A DNA stretch of 64,000 nt from Rhododendron vialii (taxonomy: Eukaryota; Streptophyta; Magnoliopsida; Ericales; Ericaceae), in assembly GCF_030253575.1 (NCBI RefSeq), contig NC_080565.1, forward strand, positions 2,170,501 to 2,234,500, written 5' to 3'. A program made the position numbers and the translations under genes. The notes beneath the pieces are model-generated. The model was not told the origin of the DNA, searched no databases, and saw only the letters and a program-made list of their open reading frames with translations. Positions 12,341 to 23,050 of the stretch are shown here, in pieces (positions within the stretch are counted from its first letter, which is position 1; each line of letters opens with the position of its first letter).

Positions 12341-14372
12341 TGTGCAGCGTGCCCGGAAAAATGGGGTGGATCGATGAGCGCGCTTTTTTGGCAGACGAGT
12401 GTTCAATTCAGAGTCGCCACTTAGGTTTGAAGGTCCAACACCCAAGGAACCGAACTTAAAACGCTTGTTGCGCTATTTGATTTGAAAAAGGTGAAGGCAT
12501 CAGTCTGTCATAACCATATCTGGGTTCGGGAGCCAGGTTACGAGAGGGGAAGGGTTTTAAGGCACACCTCTCGCCCAATCCGGAGATCGGTCTCTACTTA
12601 GATATTTGCGAAAACGTTTGCGATTCTGTTTGATTAATCGACTCTTTAACCAATTAGGGGCGAGGGAACAGTTTAATGCGGATTAAAGCTGTAACATGTT
12701 TGCAGGATGTGATAAATAACATGCATGGATGAAATATTGAAAAAAGATAAAATCCAAAACTGCGATTGGATATCAAAACAGTGTGCTTTTGTATGAATTT
12801 GACACAGACAATAGCCAACTTGTATGCATGGATCTACGTGCATGCAAGCCAACCATCGCGCGACAAACACATACAATCGCGCGCGAGTTGATATTCTTCC
12901 AACAGGTTGTATTTTATCCCTTTCTGGGCTCTGGAAGGACCAGTACACACCCAGGACAAACCAAGCAGTTAATTTACACAGTTCTAAGCACTTTAAAGGC
13001 TGAAAAGCCCAACAATTTAACAAAACACCCCATAAATAGTGTGGGGACAAAATAATGGCCTAAAACCAAACTACCTGTGCAAAGCCACTCACTAGTCAGA
13101 GGCTCTCTGACGCGCGAGTGTGGAACTCCGGCGCGCGATGGTCACGCTCTGGCGCGCGATTGTCGCGCCCTGGCGCAACCAAACCAGTGTTTGGTTTGCA
13201 TGTTTCTGGGTTCTGGGACAGGTCCAGAATGATCCCAAGGGTACTCCATAACAGCAGAAACTCATATTGAACTAAGCTAACAAATATAACAAAGGAAAGC
13301 AGTAAACTGATTATTTACATGCTCACAGTGATTTATACAAAGTAAAGCATAAAACAGTAGGACACCAATCCCCCCACGGACCATCGCGCTCAGCAACAGA
13401 GTGTCGCGCGCGAGAGTGGGACCGTCGCACGCTGGTTCCTACCACGACGGTTTTTGAAACCTTGCTAGCTTTAGGACTAGGACTGGTATTGATTACCAAC
13501 CATGGCCCTGCCAGCCCCCCTCAGGGATCAAAACAGAAAACAGTAGGTATGTTATACCTTTGATTTTTGAGTTTGAAAGGTGTTTGAGCTTTGACGTTGA
13601 AAATAGAATTTGTGGTGTTTATTTAAGTATTTAGAGGAATGTGAAATTGGATGAAAAGCACTAGAGCCTTTGTACTTGTTCTTTTGAATTTTTGTAACTC
13701 TTTGGAAGCTTGGAATTTTGTAACCCTTTGAAAAACATGAACCCTTGGTGTATGGATATTCTAACCCTTCATGTATCAATTTTTTTTGAACCCTTAAAAT
13801 GGATGAACAAATGGGGTATTTATAGGGAGAGAGGGAGGTAGATATGGGTTGCAAAGAGAGGAATTCAGCCAGTTCACGAGGCTGGCTGAGGTTGCATTGG
13901 TGGCTAAGTTTTCACCTTAAGAAAAGTTGGTGGGAACAGTCATTGCGCTCTGGCGCGCGATGGATTCAGTCCGGCACATGATAGAGTAGTTCGGTGTGCG
14001 AGGGTTGCGCCCGGGCGCGATGGTCAACGGTCAAACTTTGACTGTTGACCACCACCTAGCAATTTGACCAGCACGTGATGGTCGTGGAACAGCGCGCGCG
14101 TGTACCACCTACTCACGCGTTGGTCAACGACCAAGCTTTGACCATTGACCAACACCTGTCAAGTTGATCTGCGCGCGCAGGCTCTCAACCAGCGCGTGCC
14201 AGTAGGGGTTTTGGCTTTTGAAGTGGCGTAGGATTAGGCTACGTTCAAGGGTTTTGCAAACACTCAAAGCTCAAACACTTATCATTCCCGGGGTGTTCTT
14301 GATCCGTTTCATCATTGGAGAATCAAAAACCCAAAGTAAACTAATCTGGAAGCCCAGATTGGAGTGTCTACA
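12341..14372 (-). repeat. 5' LTR of the gypsy fossil
   Basis: This 2032-bp copy is the partner of 2109-4117. On the minus strand it starts TGTAGACACTCC. It is followed on the plus strand by the target duplication ATGTA and then by the TTCGGTAA/TTACCGAA array that the element interrupted. Confidence 0.85.
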
Positions 14373-14586
14373 ATGTAGTTACCGAAATATAATCTTTTTT
14401 TCAACAGCTATTTACCGAAATGTATTTCGTATATATTTTCGACAAGTACTTACCGAAACTGATACTTATTTTCAACAATTAGATACCGAATTTTATATAT
14501 ATTTTTGACATTCACTTACCCAAACAGACCCAAAAAGCTAGAAAACTTGTTTTGATGGACTTTTGAATTTTTGATACTTTCTTCAG

Positions 14587-14930
14587 GGTGATTCTTCAAC
14601 GCACGGCAGTCACATAAGTCCAGTGCCCCTATATGATTTCACACGGGAGTTTACAACGAAAAATGTGAATGTTTTCAAACAGGTGGATAATTGGTTCTTT
14701 TGATTTTGTTTTTTTACTGCTATTGAATGTTTTTGTTCAATCATGTTTGTAGATTTTTCCATCCAAAGATGAGTTAAGACATTAGATAATATCTATCGGT
14801 AAAAAAAATGAGTTTGTGATTTGATAAGGCATCAAAGAGAATGGCAAAGAACCGAAGGCCAAGGATTAAGGATGCGGTTATCCGGGGAGGTTGTCTTCAG
14901 AGCAGTCAACTATGTTGGTGGTTATATGTG
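14587..14930 (+). pseudogene. N-terminal exons of a MULE-type protein (remnant)
   Basis: A first segment (14587-14682, 32 codons, phase 0) lies between a good acceptor (cttcttcag) and a donor (CAG|GTGGAT). A second begins after the acceptor at 14752 with a peptide like IFPSKDELRH. This recalls the 'F.S+DEL..WVR..G+..GFVI' block near the N terminus of many plant MULE-encoded proteins. The second segment has an in-frame stop (TAG) where the family has Trp, so the gene is dead. No DDE transposase core is recognisable downstream. Confidence 0.45.
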
Positions 14931-14963
14931 TTTCGTCATTGTCTAAACTGAGAGATATCCTAA

Positions 14964-16064
14964 GGGCCCGATTGGATGGTGTATACGGTGGGTGTATTAC
15001 ACAATACACCCTGATGAGAGGTGAATACACGGTTTGGCATCCACTTTTCCCCCTGTATTAACTAATCCCCGTATTCACTAATACACCATTCACAGCCATA
15101 AATTATTGCTACCCTCCCAGGTAACAATAGCTAATCCGGGTGTACACGCCTAATTTTTTACTAAAACACCCCTCTTCACCCCCCTTCCCCAATGGCTCTC
15201 CCTCTCTCTATTTGCTACAGAGAAACAGAAGGAGAACAACAACACCAACAACAACAGATCACCACCAGCACCCCCACATAAACACACACACACAAAAAAC
15301 ATGTATGTATACGTAGAGAGAGATGTCCTGTTCTTGAGGGTGGGTTGTGTACAAATCGGAGAGATAGACAAGACAACCCACCGATCGGAGAGAAAGACGA
15401 TTATCGAATTGGGGATGGGTTGTGTACAGATCGGAAGAGAGACAATCGGGGGGCTGCTCCTCCTTCTTTTTCTGCGCTTCTGTCTCTCTTCTCTCTCTCT
15501 CTACGTATACAACTATACATGTAGTTGGGAAAATGTGAAAGACTGAAAATCAGTCGATATTCACAAAGTTGGGAAAATGGAAAAATTATCAAGTGTAGTT
15601 GAAACCAACCCAAATAAATGGTGTAGAATAATGGAGAGCAATCCAATGGTCACAAACAATTTTGAAAAACACATGTGTGACCATGTGTATTAAAAGTTTC
15701 CCTACTTTAAAAAAAATGAAATTTATATTTTACAAATTTGTTAAATTATTTAATTAGTTAATGAAGTAAATTATTATAACTTAGAATTGTCGAAAAATAA
15801 TTAAATATATTAAGTTTTGCAATTATATAATTAATGTTATGCATAATAAAGTTTGGAACTGCACAACGGCAAAAGAGTCATTTGACAATTTTTTACATCA
15901 TACACCATTCCTTCTAATATATCATCCAAACCATCTACTTTTTAATACACCCTCTATAAATGTCACATCAATGTGAGTCCTCCCTTCTTAATTAATACCC
16001 CCGACTATCTTATCCCCCTTCATAAATAATACACCCAAAACTCATACAGCATCTAATCGGGCCC
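14964..16064. mobile_element. PIF/Harbinger-like element, 1.1 kb
   Basis: Terminal inverted repeats GGGCCCGATTGGATG (left) and CATCTAATCGGGCCC (right) enclose 1101 bp flanked by the 3-bp duplication TAA (14961-14963 and 16065-16067). Three-base TAA/TTA duplications and GGGCC-type ends are characteristic of PIF/Harbinger elements. No transposase is evident, so it is probably non-autonomous. It contains CT-rich and AC-rich stretches around 15180-15310 and 15480-15505. It sits inside the remains of the large MULE. Confidence 0.75.
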
Positions 16065-16447
16065 TAAGTCTAATAAAGGGCAATGATGAATTCAGTTTTC
16101 AGTTTCATTCTATGTAATCGTGATTGCTAGTTTAAGTTTATGTAATCCAACTATGTTGTTCAAATTATGTACTGATATCATAGTAGTTTATCATTTCGAG
16201 CATTCGATGGATTTATTTTTTACACATTAGATGTAGACCGAATTTTAGGAACAAGATTTTGCTAGTATCGACATCCACAAAAAACACGTGCAACCGCAAT
16301 TTACATCATAAACCAAACAAAATATGTCGAACATCATAGCCAACATTTCTAGATATCAAATATCCAACATTCATAAACATCCACAAATAAAATGTATGTT
16401 GTTCGCCAACCAAAATATACAACCAATGATTATCTAACATCATAAAC

Positions 16448-16584
16448 TCAAGCTCTACCCTCAGGTATGTTCTCAAAGACAACATCTTCCTCTTCCTGTG
16501 GCTGTGGATACACTTCGGCCTGGCCCTTGACCCAGCCCCGACCCTGACCCTGGCCTTGGCCTCGACGCAATGGACGCATGATAA
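16448..16584 (-). CDS. possible last exon, Gly/Gln/Arg then acidic tail
   Basis: On the minus strand an acceptor (ttatatgcag) is followed by an open segment. It starts near MRPLRRGQGQ, continues with a GRG-like run, and ends in an acidic stretch (QPQEEEDVVFENIPEGRA) before a stop at 16448-16450. The clean ending and biased composition suggest a genuine terminal exon, possibly of a gene carried by the large MULE. I found no confident upstream exon, and I do not recognise the family. Confidence 0.3.
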
Positions 16585-19140
16585 CCTGCATATAATAACA
16601 GTAATGCAAACTTAAAAGTTCGAAAAGTCAAAAAAAAGTTAATAATGCTAATAATACTCCTAAAATCCGTAAGTTGTATGTCCTACGCATGTTCAAGGGT
16701 AGGAAAACACCTACTTCTACTTCCAACATTCCAACAGCTATGAACTATTATTGTTTCTCACACTTCAGGTTACCTTTTCGGCAAATATAAACAGTTTCAT
16801 GCACATAACACTTAATCCCTGCACTTAGTGGTGATTTATACTAAAGCAAGTGTAAAATTGAAGAAAAAATAATTATAATTTTCGGTTTCTGATTACTGAA
16901 AGTGGTAAACAATTTTGATTTCTGGTTACTGAAAGTTCTTACATATTTCGACATTCAAAAACCGAAAATATGCAAGTAATACTGTTCTTGGTTACCGAAA
17001 TTGTTTACCAATGTAAGATAGCCTCCAACCTACTTCGTGTCCCTCTTACTTACACAACCACAGCTTGGATTATGCACTTACCTGCCTCACCTAGATCTGC
17101 TTGGCCAGTCATTAACTAACTAATTTCGTAAAACAGTAAACGGTAAAGCATTACGAAATGCAGTTGTTCCTCACTAACATTACCTCTCACACATCCCATA
17201 TTATTGACTTTATAACTGGTCTTATAAATCTTCCAGAGGAAAATGTTGAAAAGCTAAAAAGAGGAAGTTATGTCTCAATCTCCAATTACTAAAAGCTACT
17301 TCAATTCATCACAACAAAGACCTAAACCATAATAATATGAAACCCACCTTCAACCGATTTACCCACCTTGAACTTACATATTTGTAGGGGGATGAAAACG
17401 ATTGATGCTTCGGGTCAACCTGGAGTGCAACGGCTTATTCGTGCCTCTTTATCGGAACCCTAATTCGTCGTCAGAACCCTAATCTGCAAGACAGACAAAG
17501 GGTGAGCGCACCTCTGCCTCTCGTGGCAAAGGCCCTCCGATGCCAAAGTTAGTATCACGTACTGATCAATAAACCCTAATTATCAATAGGTGAATAGTAT
17601 GAATGCCAAGAATTGCGTACCTTTTACCTCCAGGTTTATCTCGTATTTATAGATTTACGGATGCTTGCTGCCCAAGTATCCATGTTCCCCTAGGATTCCT
17701 ATCTCGTAGAGGAATCCAGGATCTCTTGGATTCTCGTGCCATTATCGGTCTTGTTAGCTTAACCCTTCCAGGACTCTTTTCCATGGTTAGCCAAACATCC
17801 CCATTCACATCGAGTGTCTTTCCCTGACCCTATATACTCGGGATCTTATTTTCTTACGGAATAACACCGTTCTGGAACCTTCTAGAGCGTTCCTGCCGCT
17901 TTAACATTTAAGGCTGCCTTTCCTACAGTACACTACCTGTTCGGCTATCTCATTGCCGAACAGATTGCCTGGTCCTATGACCTCACATGCAACTGGTCCT
18001 TATCATTATATTTGGACAAATGACTTCACATGTCTTTTATCCTTACAATCGCCGAACAGACTATATGGACCAATGACTTCTCATGTCGCTGGTCCATATC
18101 ACCGTTCACCGCCCTACCCGGTGGTACCACCTGTCGTATGAAGTACGTGCTTCCGTACATCACGTGTTCGGCAACTAACTGTACCTGTTCGAGAATATCT
18201 CCCTACAATATTTCATTTTTTTTGTTAAATTGATAATTTTTCACCTCCTCATCCTCAAGGACAGTATCTTCCTCTTCCTCACAAACAATGTTTACATGAT
18301 TTCAAAAGCAACACTGGGAAAAAAAATTTCTTTGTTTTCTTTACAAAGAAATAGCCAACGAAAGAAAGAAAGGTTTTTTAGGGGGCAGTCCTACTTTCAT
18401 TTTAGAGAGATAAACCCCCTAAGACCACACCAAGATCCATTGGAGATTACCCATCTGGGTTTAGACCCATTACAGTTGCAAACCAAAGCTCTGGTTTGAT
18501 TGGAAGTACTGAAGAGCAAGAAACAGCAGCAGTCAAGGCAGATCCTAACGAGGCAATACAAGGTAAATCCACATCAATTTCCCAAATTTATGAGTTTTCT
18601 ATTCCAGGGCTTAAATGGGTTGTCTTTGAAAATCTTTGAAAAAAAGGCATCAATGTATGTATGTATGTATATAGACGGAAAAGGGAGAGATGAGGATGAG
18701 AGGGGAAGGAGGGAGAACGATGTACCTTGATGTGGGAGAATCGTGTTTGGGGCGGTGGACCGGCGACGGTGGTGCGACAGTGCCAGCTCCTGCTTTGGGG
18801 CGGTGGCTATGGAGGAAGAGAGACACGAACGCATAGAAGAAGAGAGAGAGGCTTTGTTTTGATTTTAGGGTGAAAGTGTTATTTGAGGGATAGTGTAGGT
18901 GTTTAAGTGAGAAGAGGTATATTGGGAAGTTTAATGTCTTGTACTCTTCGTAATTCAAAAAGAATTTTTCAAAAAATTTCTCCTAGATTCTATCTACTTT
19001 TAACATTACTCTTTCTATTTCTCTCCACTTATTATCCCTACTATTTTTCAAAAAAAATTTCAAACTCCAATCTAAACAAAACATAAGTGAATTTTATGGA
19101 TTGGTTGGAAGTAAATTTTATATTAAATATATGGGTGATT
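16585..19140. other. remainder of the large MULE, no gene recognised
   Basis: The region contains further TTACCGAA-like motifs around 16880-17000, a leader-like stretch with 'aaccctaa' motifs around 17455-17580, and several open frames with no recognisable domains. The segment 18955-19085 (tttttcaaaaaatttctcc through aatctaaacaaaacat) recurs in similar form at 44895-45030, marking another repeat family. I see no supported gene. Confidence 0.4.
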
Positions 19141-19241
19141 GGTGAAGTGAAAGAAATGGGTTATGAGAGAAAATAAAGGACTGCGAATAGCGGCCTCCAT
19201 TTGCAACAAGTGTAGTAAGTGCTTTGTTTTTTTGGGTGATG

Positions 19242-19563
19242 GGTTCAAGGGACACCTAAAAAAACACCCAAAATCTCAATCTCATAGTTCTCGATTAAAT
19301 TTTTATGATCCGAACCGTTCAATGTGTGCAGAATGTGATTTTAAGGGTGCCCGCAAGAAATTAGCAAAAAAAATGACCGTGAAAGACTTGATTTGAGCAG
19401 TTTTTATTTGAACCGTTCAATAAAAAACTGTTCGAAACTGTTCGGATCAAGCCCTTCCCGGTCTTTTTTTTTGCTGATTTCTCACGGGTACCCTTAAAAT
19501 CACGTTCTGATCACATTGATCGGAAACTATGAGGTGATTTTTTGGGTGTCCCTAGAACCGTCC

Positions 19564-19564
<1 letters not shown>
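19242..19564. mobile_element. foldback MITE (family 2)
   Basis: The two ends are inverted relatives: ttcaagggacacctaaaaaa on the left, and ttttttgggtgtccctagaa on the right. The interior (ccgaaccgttcaatgtgtgc, ttagcaaaaaaaatgacc) matches a second copy at 24242-24617 closely in order and sequence. It has no coding capacity. The target duplication could not be resolved because the right flank is a TA microsatellite. Confidence 0.6.

Positions 19565-19565
<1 letters not shown>

Positions 19566-19636
<71 letters not shown>
19566..19636. repeat. (TA)n microsatellite
   Basis: About 70 bp of uninterrupted TA dinucleotide repeats lie directly at the right end of the family-2 MITE. Confidence 0.95.
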
Positions 19637-19637
<1 letters not shown>

Positions 19638-20174
19638 GTTTCTGTGGTATTACGTTTTTTGGTCAAAAATTTTTAAAATCTTTTTTTTTAGCAAATTCAT
19701 CGTACTACTTTGGTGAGTGATTTTAATTAAGGGCTGTAAATTACCTAGGAGTACTTTTTAATCTAAAGATCCATATTTAATATGAGCACCATGCTCTCGT
19801 TTACATTGACCCAGTACGTCTCTCCTCTTCAACTTCTGGGGGTTCTCCTCTCTGAAAAATACCTAATTCTTTCCGTCCAGATCTGCACTTTTTTCCTTGA
19901 GGAATTTCCCTCAGAGAAACAAAATCTGAGAGAAAAATGAGGATGGCATGATTTCTTACTTTGGTCCATTTTCAGTTCATGCTATTCCCATCGATTATGA
20001 ATTGCCCAGAAAAGTTCTTCACCCTTTTCCAACTCTTGCTCTGGATTCCTTTGTTCAAATATTTTCCTTTTAACAGGGTTCAGATTCTTTAGTATGATTA
20101 ACCTGGTTTAAGCTTAACTCGATTTTTCCCTAATTCAGATCTTTTGTCGATTTCGGGTTTTTTGCTTATGACAG

Positions 20175-20808
20175 AGAGTGGTGGTGGCAGTAGCGGGGCT
20201 CTCTGACGACAAAGCCAAGCGAAGGGCCATGAGTACAGCCTATAGCCTCCCAGGTACTGTTTTTAGGAATTTCAAAAGTATTTCAATTTTCTATTTTCTA
20301 TTTCTGTTTGAATGTATATTTGTCTATAAAAAATTAAGTAGAGGTGTTAGTGTTCAATTTCACCAGTTATACGACTTACTCGGTTATAGGTTATAGGCAG
20401 TGTGTCAAACTAGAATTTAAGGGAATTTACTTTATTCGGCTCTTCATTGTTTTTTCTTTTTCTTTTGGGAAATATTTGGATCCTTATATAACGAGTATTC
20501 TCATTTAGAAGCCGAATATCCAAGAGACAGACAAAACCCAGATCAATTTTCCATAGATCTGGCTGTTTTATGGGTATATCATCATGTTTTTAATTGCAGG
20601 GGTTGAATCAATTGTTGTGGATGTGAAGGACCAAAACAGATTGACAGTGACTGGGGTCTCCGGCTCCCTAGATCCAGTGAAACTAACGATTGCATTGAGA
20701 AAGTCGTGCGGCTTCGCAGAACTTGCCTCAGTAGGTCCAGCAGAAGAACCAGAGTCCAAGAAAGCAGCAGCAGATGAGAAGAAGAAAGATTCAAAGATGA
20801 TGTTTTGA
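20175..20808 (+). CDS. HMA-domain (HIPP-like) small protein, two exons seen
   Basis: Exon 20175-20253 and exon 20600-20808 join in phase 1 (CCA G|gtactg ... gcag|GG GTT) to give a heavy-metal-associated fold: a first strand (RVVVAVAGLSDDKAKRRAMS), SLPGVESIVVDVKDQNRLTVTG, then DPVKLTIALRKSCG and a Lys/Glu-rich tail. This resembles the HIPP family of plant metallochaperone-like proteins. The metal-binding CxxC is absent from the first loop (LSDDKAK), as in many divergent HIPPs. The protein ends SKMMF with no CaaX cysteine, so it would not be isoprenylated. The start codon is not secure. HIPP genes often have a tiny first exon (Met-Lys), and ATGATTAACCTG at about 20093 before a GT is only one candidate. 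Confidence 0.7.
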
Positions 20809-21157
20809 AGCGCAATCAGATGGCCTCTTGTTACCAACATCCTCTCCCCATTCTGGCCTACCATCAACGCCCTCCTCCTAACATGCATCAGCCAAAACCA
20901 TCATAGAAGTGCCGAAGAATACCCAATTCTTGTGTTATTTGCTATGAAGCACATGCACGGATGACAAGGCAAAATCTAAAAAAGTAGGATACAGATGCGG
21001 ATGCGTCAAGGATACAATCTTGTAAATTATGCATTTAATTTATAATTATTAATCTTCTGCTAGGCATAAAAATGAAGGCATATGAAATAAAGGAGTGGTT
21101 GAATTATCAATACTAAGCATTAAGTACATGTCAATTTGAAAAGTCAAAAAATTGATA
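20809..21157 (+). other. 3' flank of the HMA-domain gene
   Basis: This is the likely 3' untranslated region and downstream DNA of the HMA-domain gene. No other gene is seen. It ends at a TA that is the target site of the following Stowaway-like MITE. Confidence 0.5.
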
Positions 21158-21399
21158 CTCCTTCCGTTCCAATTTGTTTGTTCAATTGTCGAAATACGTG
21201 TTTTTCAAAAATATACTAATATCTTACAATTTATAATGTTTTTTATGATTTTGAAAATTTTGTATAATAAAACTAATTGAGATCTATCAAACAAGATCCA
21301 TATTGCATATTAAAAACATTACGAATTGAAAATTATAGCCAATTCTTTGAGAGGTCAAACGCTCTCAAAAAGGGGACAAACAAACTGGGACGGAGGGAG
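21158..21399. mobile_element. Stowaway-like MITE, 242 bp
   Basis: Ends CTCCTTCCGTTCC and GGGACGGAGGGAG are inverted, and the element is flanked by TA (21156-21157 and 21400-21401). These are hallmarks of Tc1/mariner-derived Stowaway MITEs. Relatives occur at 37083-37294 and 55129-55367. Confidence 0.8.
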
Positions 21400-21465
21400 T
21401 ATTCATTATCCAAAAGATGAAGATTTTGTAATAAAAAAAAATACACATTAATAGGGTAATAGACT

Positions 21466-22232
21466 TAGGCTGTGTTTCACAACCCAAATAAGAACTTATT
21501 TTTTGTTGAATAAGAAGGCTTGTTCTCCAAAACATAAGAAGGAGGTGCTTATTTTTCAGAATTTATATAGGAACCAATGGGCGCCGGAGAGGGAAATCGT
21601 ATCAGCGGCCGCGCTGGGCCATCTCCGGCTACCGGACGGCCGATTCGAGCCGTTCAAAAATTCTAAAAAAAAAAATCAAGGAGGACATCGCGGGAATCAA
21701 CGGCATCCGAAATGTGTAAAGTGCTTGATCCGAGCACTCCTTTTCCGTGTATATATGATCATCACATATACACGGAAAATGGGTGCTCGGATCAAGCACC
21801 CTACATAACTCGGATGCCGTTGATTCTCGTGATAGCCCCCTCAGTTTTTTTTTTTAGAATTTTTGGACGGCTCGGATCGGCCGTCCGGTGGCCGGAGACG
21901 GCCCGGCGCGGCCGCCGGTACGATTTCCCTCCGCCGGCGCCCATTATCATAGCAACAGTCTTATTTTTTGTATAAGGCAACTTCAAGCTCAAAAATCATG
22001 TGTTTATGCAAATAATTTTCCTATCACTATGGATCTTGTTTGATAGATCTCATTGAGATCTTTAATATGGTGCAAAAAAAATTGATTTTTTTTTTTCATT
22101 TACATGATTTTTGAGTTTGAAAATGTGAAAGGAACTTTTTATTTGGATTTTGTGGAATGATCCTTCTTATTTTTTAATGAGAAGTGACAAAATAAGTATT
22201 TATTTTTTAAGAAGATTTCGGGAACGAGACCT
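21466..22232. mobile_element. possible larger TIR element with a foldback core
   Basis: The outer sequences (aggctgtgtttcacaacccaaataag near 21467, and its rough inverse, ttaagaagatttcgggaacgagacct, near 22208-22231) look like weak inverted ends around the GC-rich foldback at 21579-21942. This suggests either an insertion into an older element or one composite. No target duplication was settled. Confidence 0.35.
21579..21942. mobile_element. GC-rich foldback element (family 3)
   Basis: Two arms of about 150 bp are near-perfect reverse complements (GGGCGCCGGAGAGGGAAATCG at left, its inverse at right). They carry CCGGACGGCCGATTCGAGCC and TGCTTGATCCGAGCAC, and they meet at a short AT centre (atatatgatcatcacatatac). 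The transcript would fold into one long hairpin. A second copy is at 45520-45824. No coding sequence is present, and the flanks show no clear duplication. Confidence 0.75.
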
Positions 22233-22251
22233 AATAAATAGAGCTGTAGGG

Positions 22252-23050
22252 CAGTGCCAATGCCACGACAAAATCTTTTGCCACGACTGCTAGATGTGCA
22301 CCGACCAATATACTAACCTTTTCAGTAAACAATAGAGCGCACACACTCTCTATCTATCACCCCCATTTTTCTCACTGATGTACCTTCCAGCTTCCCTTCC
22401 TTTCCTCCCCCATCCCCTTCTTCTCCCGTTTGCAGCATCGGCATACTACGACCCGCCTCTCAGAATCTCAAATACATTTCCACAATTTATCACTACCATG
22501 CACCACGGGATCCACTTTTCTCTCTCTTTTTTTGAAAGACGGACCCACTTTTCTCTCGTGCTCCTCTATCATCTGTAATTTGAAAGTTAAAATCAACCAC
22601 CACCGAACGACATTGAAACCCCACCCCCCCCTAAAGATCTCACAATCTATTTCCATTATTGTCTCTGTTTCAAATCTTTCAATTTCGCGCGCACGCATGT
22701 CTGTTTGTGTTTTTTTGGGTAGCTTAAATTTTCATGTTTTTTATAGATCAAAGGAGAGAGTTTTAGTTTTGGGCATGGGGAATTCAGTCAATTCGACGAT
22801 TATAAGAGATAAGTCCAATAATCTAGTCATATCCGGGACGAAGATGTTGTGTCTAATAGGAGATCTCAAACTCTCGCCATGGTGTGATCTCCGACGACCG
22901 GCCTGCTAGAAAAATGCAAAATTTGAAGTGAATCAAAAGGGTAAAATAAAACTGGAGAAGCGAGAAGGAGAACGGCCAAAGGGTGGAATTGTACGACTCC
23001 ACAAAACATCATGGCACTAAACAAAGTTGTCGTGGCATTCTCGGTGCCAT
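22252..23050. mobile_element. TIR element, about 0.8 kb
   Basis: Inverted ends share TGCCACGACAA: left GTGCCAATGCCACGACAAAA, right, inverted, GGCACCGAGAATGCCACGACAAC. The interior has a leader-like CT-rich stretch and a minor open segment (MGNSVNSTIIRDKSNN..., about 22777-22909) without a recognised domain. The interior may derive from a captured gene 5' end. No target duplication was established. Confidence 0.45.

Larger units (their letters stand above)
2109..14372 (-). mobile_element. Ty3/gypsy LTR retrotransposon fossil, Tat/Ogre-like, 12.3 kb
   Basis: Two LTRs of about 2.0 kb (2109-4117 and 12341-14372) in the same orientation flank the internal region, and the whole has a perfect 5-bp target duplication, ATGTA (2104-2108 and 14373-14377). 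The element reads on the minus strand: a primer-binding-site-like sequence lies just inside the right LTR, a gag-like remnant follows, and a 57-bp tandem array and a purine-rich tract lie next to the left (3') LTR. Tandem arrays near the 3' LTR are a known habit of the plant Tat/Ogre lineage. I see no reverse transcriptase or integrase, and it is clearly broken. A hand count over the first ~300 bp of the LTRs gives roughly 8% difference, suggesting a few million years. Confidence 0.85.
1085..19197. mobile_element. large Mutator-like element carrying nested insertions
   Basis: The left end (1085 onward, gggggcaactattcgcaa then tattttctcccttagccc) and the right end (19150-19197, inverted, cgctattcgcagtcc then tattttctctcat) match each other and the ends of family-1 MITEs. 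The flanks are TATTTGCAA (1076-1084) and CATTTGCAA (19198-19206), identical at 8 of 9 positions. Subtracting the 12.3-kb gypsy fossil and the 1.1-kb Harbinger-like insertion leaves about 4.7 kb. The residue carries exon-like pieces resembling the N-terminal part of plant MULE proteins (1441-1596; 14587-14930) and a TTCGGTAA array. It has no intact transposase. The alternative is that the ends belong to two separate elements and the flank match is chance. Confidence 0.6.

Noticed and set aside
19516-19716. Frame containing an Ile-Tyr run
   Set aside because: It is the translation of a TA microsatellite.
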